Source of the DNA: Alkalicoccus luteus
GTDB lineage: Bacteria > Bacillota > Bacilli > Bacillales > Salisediminibacteriaceae
Length of the DNA: 38,250 nucleotides
Direction of reading: 5' to 3'
Assembly (NCBI RefSeq): GCF_012034335.1
Contig: NZ_JAATHJ010000031.1
Span: 1-38,250 of the forward strand
Each line of letters opens with the position of its first letter. Positions within the stretch are counted from its first letter, which is position 1. The position numbers were made by a program, and so were the translations under genes. A model generated the notes under the pieces. That model saw only the letters and a list, made by a program, of their open reading frames with translations. It made no database searches and was not told the DNA's origin. Shown in pieces: positions 7,459-15,024 of this stretch.

Positions 7459-7787
7459 ATGTCGATAAAGTCATGCTGGACGACTGACGTTGTACCTGTA
7501 TATATTTCCGGGCCCTAGCTTTCAAGAAGGAACGGGCTCGGCTTGCTCCTCGTTCTGAGCCTTTTAGTGCAGAGGCCTTTCGATATCTGCTGCTGGGAGG
7601 AGGATTTAAACGCCTGAGTTTTTATGTTACGAGTCTGCAACTGCTTAATGAGCCTGTTTCATCCGGCACTTTCCAGAGAAGATGGAAGTGGTTCGCACCA
7701 TTCACAATGATACTCCAGAGAAGCAGCTGAAGGCAGATCTCTGGACGACCGCATGAAGATACCTGAACGCACTCAATCATTAAACGA
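7459..7787. other. Gene-free stretch of about 330 bases
   Basis: No open frame with a ribosome site or recognisable protein is present on either strand. CCAGAGAAG occurs twice (about 7672 and 7713), and GGGCTC/GAGCC can form a short hairpin around 7530-7560. Terminators bound the stretch on both sides. I see no RNA gene that I can name. Confidence 0.5.
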
Positions 7788-7820
7788 AAGCACCTCTAAA
7801 CAGATGTGAGAGGTGCTTGA
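7788..7820 (-). terminator. Terminator after the CBS-domain gene
   Basis: AAGCACCTCT (7788-7797) pairs with AGAGGTGCTT (7809-7818), an 11-base loop apart. It lies 25 bases past the minus-strand stop at 7844. Confidence 0.65.
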
Positions 7821-7843
7821 TGAGCTGCAGATTACTCCGCCCA

Positions 7844-8317
7844 TTATGATTTTTCGTCTTCCTGTTTAAAGCAAGTGCGTCGAAGCTCGTGAAGGTAGCC
7901 GTTTAAGTGAGCGAGTATTTTACTTCTTGGAATAATACCTTTAAATACCGAACTGCTGTCCTGAACGCAGACGAAAGGATACTCGATCGACTGGTTGATA
8001 ACACGTTCAAATCGGGCATCTTCATGTACGGTTACAAAATCCTCGTTCATGACATCCTGCACGAGGTAATTGTTAAGACGTTCGGGCTCCATCCGTTCGA
8101 TGCCGAGAATGGAATCAAGTATTTTTGCTTTGCTGATAATTCCTACCAGCTGTGTATTGATATTGAGAACAGGAATGGCAGTATATCCGGATTTTACAAG
8201 GACGAGCAGAGCGTGCTCCAGTGAATGATCCGGCTGAACATTAGCCACCTGATCTGCAGGTACGATGAACGTATCGATGCGGCCGCTTAGCACATCAGTT
8301 TCTGTAATATTAGGCAT
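7844..8317 (-). CDS. cbpB: c-di-AMP-binding CBS protein (DarB/CbpB, YkuL-type)
   Basis: The protein is two CBS domains and little else. LEHALLVLVKSGYTAIPVLN is nearly identical to the matching segment of B. subtilis DarB/CbpB (YkuL), and FVCVQDSSSVFKGIIPRS matches its second domain. DarB binds cyclic di-AMP; its apo form stimulates the (p)ppGpp synthetase Rel and pyruvate carboxylase, linking potassium status to the stringent response (family knowledge). I prefer the ATG at 8317 (157 aa); a GTG at 8329 is in frame and the ribosome site is weak for both. A sigma-A promoter is visible upstream and a terminator downstream, so it is its own unit. Confidence 0.85.
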   Translation of the reverse strand: MPNITETDVLSGRIDTFIVPADQVANVQPDHSLEHALLVLVKSGYTAIPVLNINTQLVGIISKAKILDSILGIERMEPERLNNYLVQDVMNEDFVTVHEDARFERVINQSIEYPFVCVQDSSSVFKGIIPRSKILAHLNGYLHELRRTCFKQEDEKS

Positions 8318-8404
8318 GGATATGCACACTTTCTATAAATTAATAAGTACAAAAGGGGACCGATTTCTGGATACCAGATTCCTGCCCGCCTATCTCCATG
8401 CATA

Positions 8405-8433
8405 ATAGTAGAGCTTTTAACAAGAAAAGTCAA
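8405..8433 (-). promoter_or_regulatory. Sigma-A promoter of the cbpB gene
   Basis: On the minus strand, TTGACT (8433-8428), a 17-bp spacer and TACTAT (8410-8405). Predicted start near 8398, leaving a leader of about 80 bases. Confidence 0.6.
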
Positions 8434-8485
8434 TGAACAAACAGAAGCATGAACAGACCTCCGCCTGCTGTCACACTTCTGTCGG

Positions 8486-8791
8486 TTACTTACGCATTTT
8501 AAACGCAGCATTTAGCTGCCCGCGCAGCATTTTACTGCGGATATCAGATTGCTTCATTTCTTCTTTGCGAATCTCAAACGTCTGCATACCGTCTTCCATC
8601 TTATTCGCGATATCGACGAGCCGCTCGACGTCGGCGAAGGAGTATTTGCGAGTGCCGCCTTTACTCCTGTCCGGGTAAATCAGCTTCCGCTCCTCATAAT
8701 AGCGAATCTGCCGTTCGGATAATCCGGTTAATTCGCTGGCAATCCCAATTCCAATTACTTTTTTATCCTTATAGGATGACGCATCTGCCAA
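8486..8791 (-). CDS. tnrA: Nitrogen regulator TnrA (MerR family)
   Basis: [34 protein letters not shown] and [19 protein letters not shown] give a near match to TnrA of B. subtilis. The N-terminal winged helix (about residues 12-80) binds DNA. The C-terminal tail [11 protein letters not shown] is the part that feedback-inhibited glutamine synthetase binds to switch TnrA off. It is 101 aa against about 110 in B. subtilis. The start is TTG at 8791, seven bases after GGGG. It is distinguished from GlnR by the YKDKK lead-in and the GQLNA tail. A TnrA box stands upstream (8869-8885), so it probably activates itself. Confidence 0.93.
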   Translation of the reverse strand: MADASSYKDKKVIGIGIASELTGLSERQIRYYEERKLIYPDRSKGGTRKYSFADVERLVDIANKMEDGMQTFEIRKEEMKQSDIRSKMLRGQLNAAFKMRK

Positions 8792-8833
8792 AGAAATCCC
8801 CGTCCTTCCTCATCCATCAGCATTGTTTGTTAT

Positions 8834-8842
8834 ACTATACCA
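8834..8842 (-). promoter_or_regulatory. Extended -10 promoter of tnrA
   Basis: On the minus strand TGG-TATAGT (8842-8834) with no good -35, as expected for an activator-dependent promoter. The predicted start is near 8827. Confidence 0.55.
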
Positions 8843-8868
8843 CGATAGAAAACGAGGGCGGGCAAAAT

Positions 8869-8885
8869 TGTCAGATAATCTGACG
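8869..8885. promoter_or_regulatory. TnrA box
   Basis: TGTCAGATAATCTGACG matches 16 of 17 positions of TGTNANAWWWTNTNACA. Its centre (8877) is 50 bases upstream of the predicted tnrA start, the spacing known for TnrA-activated promoters. It abuts the stop codon of the sodium-channel gene. Confidence 0.7.
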
Positions 8886-9701
8886 TCATTCGTTCTCTGC
8901 CTGTTTTTTCAGAAGCTTTTTAATGTCGGAAAGCTCCTGTTTTACTTCAGAGAGCTCTCTCTGAACCGGATCCTCTTCTTTTTCTGCACCGGTATGCTCT
9001 GCTTTTTCGACATTGTTTACAATAACTCCAATAAATAGGTTGAAAACGACAAAGGTGCCAACAAGCACAAAGGAGACAAAGTAGATCCATGACCACCACA
9101 GTTCATCCATGATAGGCCTCATGACAGCTGAAGCCCAGGATTCTAATGTGACTACCTGGAACAAAGTTAGCAGTGAGAGCTGCAGGTTGCCAAAATACTC
9201 AGGAGCCGTCTGCTGGAACAGCATGGTTCCGATAACAGCAAAAATATAGAAAACAATGCTCATGAGAAGCATGATATTTCCTAGTGAAGGAATGGTCATC
9301 AGCAGCGCGTCGACGAGGCGGCGCAGTGACGGAATAACAGAAATAGCTCGAAACACGCGAAGCACTCGTAAAATACGGAGTACGGTTACAAAATAGGCCC
9401 CTACTAAAATATGACTCGCTGCAACAATCAGAAAATCGAACCAGTTCCAACTGTTTGAGAAAAAACCTTTAAACGACGTGGAAGCTGCCATGCGCATCGC
9501 AATTTCCACCGTAAAAATCCATAGAAGCACCCTGTCAATCAGAAAGAAAGTCGATTGATTTTCTTCATATACACCAGGGTATGTTTCGATCCCGACAACG
9601 ACAGCATTGAACAGGATGATTAAGATAACGGCATTCGTGAACCAATTGTTTTCAACAATATATTCCAGTTTCTTTCGAATATGCTCTGGAAAAAATCCCA
9701 T
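8886..9701 (-). CDS. Voltage-gated sodium channel, NaChBac family
   Basis: A 271-aa single-domain channel with six membrane segments. S4 carries arginines every third residue at 109, 112, 115 and 118 (LRILRVLRVFRAI). The selectivity filter TLESWAS at 185-191 is the sodium-type filter of NaChBac. S6 spans about 211-231. A C-terminal heptad region (about 245-268) is the coiled coil that holds the tetramer. In alkaliphilic Bacillus such channels bring sodium in for motility, chemotaxis and pH balance (family knowledge). The start at 9701 has AAAGGAT 11 bases upstream. It lies in the same direction as tnrA and proC, but tnrA has its own promoter in between. Confidence 0.96.
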   Translation of the reverse strand: MGFFPEHIRKKLEYIVENNWFTNAVILIILFNAVVVGIETYPGVYEENQSTFFLIDRVLLWIFTVEIAMRMAASTSFKGFFSNSWNWFDFLIVAASHILVGAYFVTVLRILRVLRVFRAISVIPSLRRLVDALLMTIPSLGNIMLLMSIVFYIFAVIGTMLFQQTAPEYFGNLQLSLLTLFQVVTLESWASAVMRPIMDELWWSWIYFVSFVLVGTFVVFNLFIGVIVNNVEKAEHTGAEKEEDPVQRELSEVKQELSDIKKLLKKQAENE

Positions 9702-9823
9702 GAAATGATCAAATCCTTTATGTATAGGCTGTAAACCACACGCTGTTTACTAGTTTACTATGATTTATGACGCGCTGAAAGACTTAAAAAAAGAGAAGAA
9801 TGAAGCGCTTTGATACGGATCAT

Positions 9824-9854
9824 AAAAAAATGCTCCCACCTTAAGGGTGAGAGC
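9824..9854 (-). terminator. Terminator after proC
   Basis: On the minus strand GCTCTCACC-cttaa-GGTGGGAGC with one internal mismatch is followed by ATTTTTTT. Confidence 0.8.
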
Positions 9855-9881
9855 GGATTTATAAGGGATGATAAAGCTGCA

Positions 9882-10703
9882 TCAAGTGCGCTGCCTGCTG
9901 GAAGCCGGAGATCCTAATTCCCTGGAACGGTGATGAGCGGCTTCGATGCATTCGATGAGCGCTTCCTGCACGTTGTGCGCTTTCAATACATCAAAGCCTG
10001 CCTCGGTTGTACCGCCCGGACTCATGATCTGCTTGTATAGTTCAGCCGGTGTCGTATCTTCTTCCTGCACTCTTCTTGCAGCTCCGCGCAGCGTCTGCGC
10101 TACAAGGTTCCGTCCAAGTTCTTCGGGAATACCGATCGCCTGAGCGGCCTTTTCCATAGACTCCATTAAATAATAAATGTAAGCTGGACCTGTTCCTGTA
10201 AGAGCGGTAACCGCATCCAGAAGGTGTTCTTCTACATGAGCTGTTTCACCGATCAGACTGAACAGGTGATCGACTGTGTGAATATGAAGCTTTTCTGCTG
10301 TCTGTCCCGAAGCATAGGAGGTCATAGAAGAGCGAACGGCAGCGGATGTATTAGGCATCGCCCGGAATACGACCGGGGATGGTGCGGCCGACTGAATCGC
10401 CGAGGTTGTTACGCCTGCCATGACAGAAATTAAAATCTGTTCCCGGTGAAGCACTGGAGCCATTGGGGCGAGCGCAGCCTCCCAGTCTTTTGGTTTGCAG
10501 GAGAGAAAGACAACATCAGCCTCTCCCGCAGCTGAGGCGTCACGTGTCGTCTGCACTCCATACAGGCGGCTTAAATCGGCAAGTGCCTGGTCATTTGATT
10601 TATTCGTAACTGTTATGTGCTGAGGAGGGATGCTGCCTTCTTTAACCCAGCCTTTCACCATCGCTTCAGTCATCGATCCTGCACCTGCAATAAATAGTTT
10701 CAT
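9882..10703 (-). CDS. proC: Pyrroline-5-carboxylate reductase
   Basis: It makes proline from pyrroline-5-carboxylate with NAD(P)H in the cytoplasm. The N-terminal Rossmann motif reads FIAGAGSMTEAM, MPNTSAAV follows mid-protein, and the C-terminal dimerisation domain carries LTGTGPAYIYYLMES and the signature around QIMSPGGTTEAGFDVL. The start is ATG at 10703, eight bases after AGGAG, giving 273 aa; a GTG three codons earlier overlaps that site. It is divergent from an SDR gene, an arrangement reminiscent of the yqjO-yqjQ area of B. subtilis. Proline is a common compatible solute in salt-adapted Bacillus. Confidence 0.95.
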   Translation of the reverse strand: MKLFIAGAGSMTEAMVKGWVKEGSIPPQHITVTNKSNDQALADLSRLYGVQTTRDASAAGEADVVFLSCKPKDWEAALAPMAPVLHREQILISVMAGVTTSAIQSAAPSPVVFRAMPNTSAAVRSSMTSYASGQTAEKLHIHTVDHLFSLIGETAHVEEHLLDAVTALTGTGPAYIYYLMESMEKAAQAIGIPEELGRNLVAQTLRGAARRVQEEDTTPAELYKQIMSPGGTTEAGFDVLKAHNVQEALIECIEAAHHRSRELGSPASSRQRT

Positions 10704-10799
10704 TCGAGACACTCCTGTATACTGAAAATTACGTTTATTATGCTCTTATCAATAGTTAATGTCAACATGAAGTTGAATTCGACATGCGGAGGGATCAGG

Positions 10800-11594
10800 T
10801 TGAAACAATCATTACATCAGAAAATTGTGGTCATTACCGGAGCATCTACCGGCATCGGTGAACAAATTGCTTATGCTGCGGCTGCAAAAGGTGCTCTTCC
10901 GATTCTTGTTGCCAGAACAGAAGCGCGGCTTGAAGCTGCAAAGGAAAAAGTAAAACAGCGAACGGGTATTGTTCCAATTGTGAAAGTCTGTGATGTATCA
11001 GACGTTTCAGCAGTACAGTACATGATTCATGATATCGAAGAAAATACGGGACCGATTTTCTCCTATATTCATAATGCCGGCTTCGGTGCTTTTGATTATG
11101 CGGAAGATGTGGATTTGAAGCAGGCAGAAGAGATGTTTCAGTTAAACGTAATCAGCGGAGCCGCAGCCGCCAAATTTTTAATACCTAATTTCAAAGCACG
11201 CAGAGAAGGCAGCATTATCTTTACAGGATCGATTTCATCCAGGCTGCCTACTCCTAAAACAAGTATTTACAGCGCTACGAAGCATGCCGTTGCCGGATAC
11301 GCTGATGCTTTGCGAATGGAATTGAAGCCTTATGGCATTCATGTCGGAGTGTTGATGCCGGGACCGGTGGACACGTCTTTTTTTGATACTGCAGACGAAA
11401 GCGGCCGCTATAAGGAAAACATTGAAAAAATAATGCTGGCTCCGGAAGCTGTAGGCCGGGCCGCAGTCGAGCTTGTCACTCGCAGAAAAAGAGTCAGAAT
11501 GATGCCATGGTGGATGGGAGCGGCAGCCCGGGCTTATCAGCTTGCGCCGGCTTTAATTGAAAAAATAGGTGGCAATGCATTTAAACAAAAATAA
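10800..11594 (+). CDS. SDR-family oxidoreductase (YqjQ-like)
   Basis: A classical short-chain dehydrogenase of 264 aa. TGASTGIGEQIA is the cofactor-binding TGxxxGIG motif, HNAG replaces the usual NNAG, and S-YSATKHAV supplies the YxxxK active site. MPGPVDTSFF follows. The start is TTG at 10800, set by GGAGGG at 10788-10793; the frame is open further upstream but without a ribosome site. Its context beside proC and its sequence style resemble B. subtilis YqjQ. The substrate is unknown. Confidence 0.85.
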   Translation: MKQSLHQKIVVITGASTGIGEQIAYAAAAKGALPILVARTEARLEAAKEKVKQRTGIVPIVKVCDVSDVSAVQYMIHDIEENTGPIFSYIHNAGFGAFDYAEDVDLKQAEEMFQLNVISGAAAAKFLIPNFKARREGSIIFTGSISSRLPTPKTSIYSATKHAVAGYADALRMELKPYGIHVGVLMPGPVDTSFFDTADESGRYKENIEKIMLAPEAVGRAAVELVTRRKRVRMMPWWMGAAARAYQLAPALIEKIGGNAFKQK

Positions 11595-11737
11595 GGTCAT
11601 TAGAGCTAAGAATGTAAATAACGGCGCAGGATCAGCTGCTGAATTAAAAGGAGAGAGACGTCGGAAGAATCAGAACGATACGTAGTTTCAGCGTCTTACA
11701 GCCGGGAAGGAAGATAAGTCCGTTCTTAAAGGAGACG

Positions 11738-11860
11738 ATGATTATCTATTTTCATCTGCAAACTGAATACGGTTGTCTGGAATATCCAATTGGTTCCGCT
11801 TTCATTAAGTATTTTCGCTTCAGTTCACAGAAACGTCACAATTTACTTCGTTATGTATAA
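11738..11860 (+). CDS. Possible 40-aa small protein
   Basis: An ATG at 11738 opens 40 codons ending TAA at 11858-11860, with AAAGGAG three bases upstream (a little close). The product is aromatic and basic toward the end (YFRFSSQKRHNLLRYV). It lies in the otherwise empty 320-base gap between the SDR gene and the 94-aa unknown. No family is recognised. The rest of the gap holds nothing that I can identify. Confidence 0.3.
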   Translation: MIIYFHLQTEYGCLEYPIGSAFIKYFRFSSQKRHNLLRYV

Positions 11861-11915
11861 AATAAGAATGTATGATATAAGCGTAGTTCAATATAAATCA
11901 AGGGGATGACCAATC

Positions 11916-12200
11916 GTGCTCGTGAAAGAATTAGTTGAGACGAAGCGTCTGACTGACGCCGGAACAGTAGAAGCCGTATATGCAGCTTATGAACGTTATG
12001 AGAGTGTTGACTGTGCCAGTGACGTAGCTTCATATTCTTCAGAAGAGTGCAGTTCAGAATCCATCATCAAGCTTTTTGCCGGTAATATAGAAGCCGATCA
12101 CACGTTAAAACTGATTGGGGAAGAGAAAGTAGCTGATGGTGAGCAAGTTGAAGCAGCTCTCGCCCGATTAAAGAATAAGTATCCAACCTGTTTTCAATAA
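11916..12200 (+). CDS. Small acidic protein of unknown function
   Basis: A 94-aa protein with GTG start at 11916, preceded by AGGGGATG with good spacing. It is acidic and helical in prediction by eye, with a central Cys/Ser-rich stretch (CASDVASYSSEECSSES) between two helical parts; the second ends ALARLKNKYPTCF. There is no signal peptide or membrane span. Three cysteines (C33, C45, C92) could matter but form no known motif. It has its own terminator, so it appears to be transcribed alone. I do not recognise the family. Confidence 0.65.
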   Translation: MLVKELVETKRLTDAGTVEAVYAAYERYESVDCASDVASYSSEECSSESIIKLFAGNIEADHTLKLIGEEKVADGEQVEAALARLKNKYPTCFQ

Positions 12201-12215
12201 TATATGTTCGTTTAT

Positions 12216-12242
12216 CCGGTTCAGTCATGAGCCGGGTTTTTT
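12216..12242 (+). terminator. Terminator after the 94-aa gene
   Basis: CCGGTTC (12216-12222) pairs with GAGCCGG (12229-12235), followed by GTTTTTT. Confidence 0.8.
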
Positions 12243-12290
12243 AATTCAGTAATTGCCATTTGCTTGTCTGTTTCACCCGTTATCCCAGTG

Positions 12291-12316
12291 GTTTAACTCC
12301 ACTGGTTACAGGGAAA
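12291..12316 (+). promoter_or_regulatory. Sigma-B-like promoter of the methyltransferase gene
   Basis: GTTTAA (12291-12296), 14-bp spacer, GGGAAA (12311-12316). Both hexamers fit the sigma-B consensus GTTTAA-N12-15-GGGWAW exactly. The predicted leader is about 40 bases. Confidence 0.65.
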
Positions 12317-12362
12317 TAAGTTACAAAGATTGACAAATCTATAAAACAGAGCAGGTGATGGC

Positions 12363-13352
12363 ATGAGTGAATTGCAACGAATGCTTCAGGCGCGAAACTG
12401 GATGAAAACAAACGAAAACTTTTTACAAACCTGGCATGCGCATGTCGGGTATAAACTTGACTTATTTGATCATTTTAAAAAAGCGAAATCAGTAGGAGAA
12501 ATTGCGGCCTCAGAAAAACTGTCGAAAGAACTTTTACAGCGCTGGGTCGATGTTGGAGTGGAAGTAGGTCATCTGAAAGAATCAAGAGGCGGAAAATTCA
12601 GCTCTAAACGTAAAATGGTCAAGTATGCTTCCAAAAAAAGCAGTGAATCCGTCGGCATATTGCTTAGTGAGATGATGGAGCTGCATATTCCTACACTGCT
12701 TGAATATCCGGAAATCATGGAATCGGATGAGAGACTTACATATTTGTCCGATAAGTTTGCGGAAATAGTTGCTGAAACATCCACCCTCCTGGAAAAAGCT
12801 GCTGTAGGGCCAATTTTACGCTGGGTGAAAAAAGAAAAACCATCGAGCGTAATTGACTTGGGATGCGGATTCGGCGGTTATTTAAAGGCCATTCATAATA
12901 AATATCCTAAAACGGAATTGATCGGAGTTGAGCTCAGTCCCGATGTCGTTAAAAAGGCAAATGCTTCGCTGCCGGAAGATATCGATATTCGTGAAGGTGA
13001 AATTGAGGAGTTTTTAGAAAGCTTCGACGGACGTACTGATATGATTATGGCGCACAATCTGCTCTATTATTTTAAGCCTTCGAGACGAGTTGAATTATTT
13101 CGAACATTCCATGAGGCATTAGGAAGGGAAGGTACAGTTACCATCATTTGTCCGCTTGTTAAAGCAAAATACGGCGCCGCATTTACAAGTGCTTTCAATA
13201 CATTTATGTCTGCTCATGAAAATTTATACCCGCTTCCGTCGCCGGATGATTTAAAGGAATACGCTGATAAAACCGGTTTCCGTATAGCAGATATGAAGCC
13301 GCTGATTCGAGAAGGCGGCTGGTATTTAATTACGATGAAGAAAAAGCGTTGA
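12363..13352 (+). CDS. SAM-dependent methyltransferase
   Basis: A 329-aa class I methyltransferase. Residues 1-95 form a winged-helix-like N-terminal domain, as in small-molecule O-methyltransferases. VIDLGCGFGGYL at 163-174 is the SAM-binding motif I, E190 ends strand 2 (LIGVELSP), and MIMAHNLLYYF is motif IV. Its target is not evident. It lies directly before the carotenoid genes and has the same type of sigma-B-like promoter, so a role in methyl-esterifying a carotenoid acid is possible; methyl-ester C30 carotenoids are known from Bacillus relatives. The terminator at 13363 makes it its own transcription unit. Confidence 0.8.
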   Translation: MSELQRMLQARNWMKTNENFLQTWHAHVGYKLDLFDHFKKAKSVGEIAASEKLSKELLQRWVDVGVEVGHLKESRGGKFSSKRKMVKYASKKSSESVGILLSEMMELHIPTLLEYPEIMESDERLTYLSDKFAEIVAETSTLLEKAAVGPILRWVKKEKPSSVIDLGCGFGGYLKAIHNKYPKTELIGVELSPDVVKKANASLPEDIDIREGEIEEFLESFDGRTDMIMAHNLLYYFKPSRRVELFRTFHEALGREGTVTIICPLVKAKYGAAFTSAFNTFMSAHENLYPLPSPDDLKEYADKTGFRIADMKPLIREGGWYLITMKKKR

Positions 13353-13362
13353 TACGATCTTA

Positions 13363-13388
13363 AGCTGCCCTTCAGGCGGCTTTTTTTG
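13363..13388 (+). terminator. Terminator after the methyltransferase gene
   Basis: AGCTGCC-cttca-GGCGGCT followed by seven T residues. Confidence 0.8.
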
Positions 13389-13464
13389 TTCTGAAGAATG
13401 GAACTTTCTGTTAGCCTTCATTTATAATTTATGCAAAAAAGATAAACAAAAGTTGTACGGTGGC

Positions 13465-13490
13465 GTTTATAACGTGCTTTATCGGGGAAA
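13465..13490 (+). promoter_or_regulatory. Sigma-B-like promoter of the crtN operon
   Basis: GTTTAT (13465-13470), 14-bp spacer, GGGAAA (13485-13490). Spacer length and -10 are identical to those of the promoter at 12291. The predicted start lies 30-40 bases before the first codon. Confidence 0.65.
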
Positions 13491-13533
13491 AGTTCTATAT
13501 GAGTTCAGATAAGCAGGAGAGCAGGTGTTCAAA

Positions 13534-15024
13534 ATGACACAAGTGGCAGTTATCGGAGCAGGTCCCGGTGGCCTTGCAGCATCAATGCTGCTTCAGGCAA
13601 AGGGTTACGATGTGACAACGTTTGAAAAACAATCATATGTCGGAGGAAGAACGTCATCTTTTTCCGAAAGTGGTTTTACATTTGACTTAGGTCCTACCTT
13701 TTTTAGTATGCCTCATATCTTAGAAGAGGTTTTTGAGGAAGCTGGCAAAAAATTAGAAGACTACGTAGAACTGATTCGCCTTGATCCGATGTATACCTTG
13801 AAATTTTCAGATTTGACGATAAGGGCGAGCAGCGACGAAGAGAAGATGTACGCTGAAATTGAAAAGCACTTTCCAGGTTATGGGCCTGCGTATGTAAATT
13901 TTATGAAGGATACAAGAAAAAAACTTTCCGTATTATCACCAATATTGCAGGAAAAACATGCTTCTCTGCTGGATTACCTCAGGCCGCGCAGTTTAAAAGC
14001 ATTACCGGAGCTTGAGATCGGAAGCTCCCTGTATGATGTGTTATCAAGATATTTTGCTGACGAGCGGCTCAAACTATCATTTACATTTCAATCAAAATAC
14101 CTTGGCATGTCCCCGTGGGATTGTCCGGGTGCTTTTACGATTCTTTCATTTATGGAGCATGAATACGGCGTGTATCATCCGAAAGGCGGCGTTAATCAGC
14201 TGACAAAAGCATTGGCTAAGGCAGCTGAAGAAGAGGGAGCTGAGATTCGGACGGGAACCGGAGTAAAAAAAATAAATATTGAGAACGGTCGTGCAGAGTC
14301 TCTGGAGCTAGATGATGGAAGTATACATCACTTTGACCACATTGTAATGAACGCTGATTTTGCCCACAGTATGAAGCATTTAATTGACAACGGGCAGCGA
14401 AAGAAATATTCCGATGAAAAATTGAAAAAGAAAAAATATTCTTGTTCAACATTCATGATTTATTTAGGTATTTCAGGAAAAGTTGATTTAGATCACCATA
14501 CGGTCCTTTTTGCAGATGACTATAAGCGTAATGTTGATGAGATTATGAAAGATCAAGTTCTGCCTGATGATCCTTCCATTTACGTTCAAAATGCAGCGGC
14601 TACCGATAACACCTTAGCACCGGAAGGAAAATCTGCGCTTTATATACTCGCTCCAGTTCCGAACAATCTGAGCGGGATCGACTGGAAAAACAACGAACAA
14701 GCATTTCGTGATCTGGTGCTGACAACCGTTGCTGAGCGAGCCGGAATCCCGGATCTGGAGAGCAGAATAGAAGTGGAACGTGTTCTCTCGCCTCAGGGCT
14801 GGGAAGAAGACAAGTTCATTTATGAGGGAGCCACTTTCAACTTAGCACACAATCTCGGGCAAATGATGTATTTCAGACCACATAATGAGTTTGATGACAT
14901 TAAAGGGCTGTGGCTGACAGGCGGCGGAACGCATCCCGGCAGCGGCCTTCCGACAATATTTGAGTCTGCCAGAATCACCTCATCACTGATAACAACTCAT
15001 GACCGGAAGAAGGTGAGAACATGA
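13534..15024 (+). CDS. CrtN/CrtI-type carotenoid desaturase or oxidase (first copy)
   Basis: A 496-aa FAD-dependent oxidoreductase of the phytoene desaturase family. VAVIGAGPGGLAASMLLQAKG is the dinucleotide-binding motif, followed by FEKQSYVGGRTSSF. FTFDLGPTFFSMP and, near the C-terminus, LTGGGTHPGSGLPT are family signatures. The ATG at 13534 follows AGGTG by 6 bases; a GTG at 13525 with AGGAG is equally possible. Its stop overlaps the next crt gene (ATGA). Of the three copies it is the least like S. aureus CrtN or CrtP at the C-terminal signature, so whether it desaturates or oxidises end groups is uncertain. Confidence 0.88.
   Translation: MTQVAVIGAGPGGLAASMLLQAKGYDVTTFEKQSYVGGRTSSFSESGFTFDLGPTFFSMPHILEEVFEEAGKKLEDYVELIRLDPMYTLKFSDLTIRASSDEEKMYAEIEKHFPGYGPAYVNFMKDTRKKLSVLSPILQEKHASLLDYLRPRSLKALPELEIGSSLYDVLSRYFADERLKLSFTFQSKYLGMSPWDCPGAFTILSFMEHEYGVYHPKGGVNQLTKALAKAAEEEGAEIRTGTGVKKINIENGRAESLELDDGSIHHFDHIVMNADFAHSMKHLIDNGQRKKYSDEKLKKKKYSCSTFMIYLGISGKVDLDHHTVLFADDYKRNVDEIMKDQVLPDDPSIYVQNAAATDNTLAPEGKSALYILAPVPNNLSGIDWKNNEQAFRDLVLTTVAERAGIPDLESRIEVERVLSPQGWEEDKFIYEGATFNLAHNLGQMMYFRPHNEFDDIKGLWLTGGGTHPGSGLPTIFESARITSSLITTHDRKKVRT

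Noticed and set aside
7907-8224. 105-codon plus-strand frame opposite the CBS-domain gene
   Set aside because: The minus frame is a clear DarB/CbpB homologue; the plus frame is its shadow.
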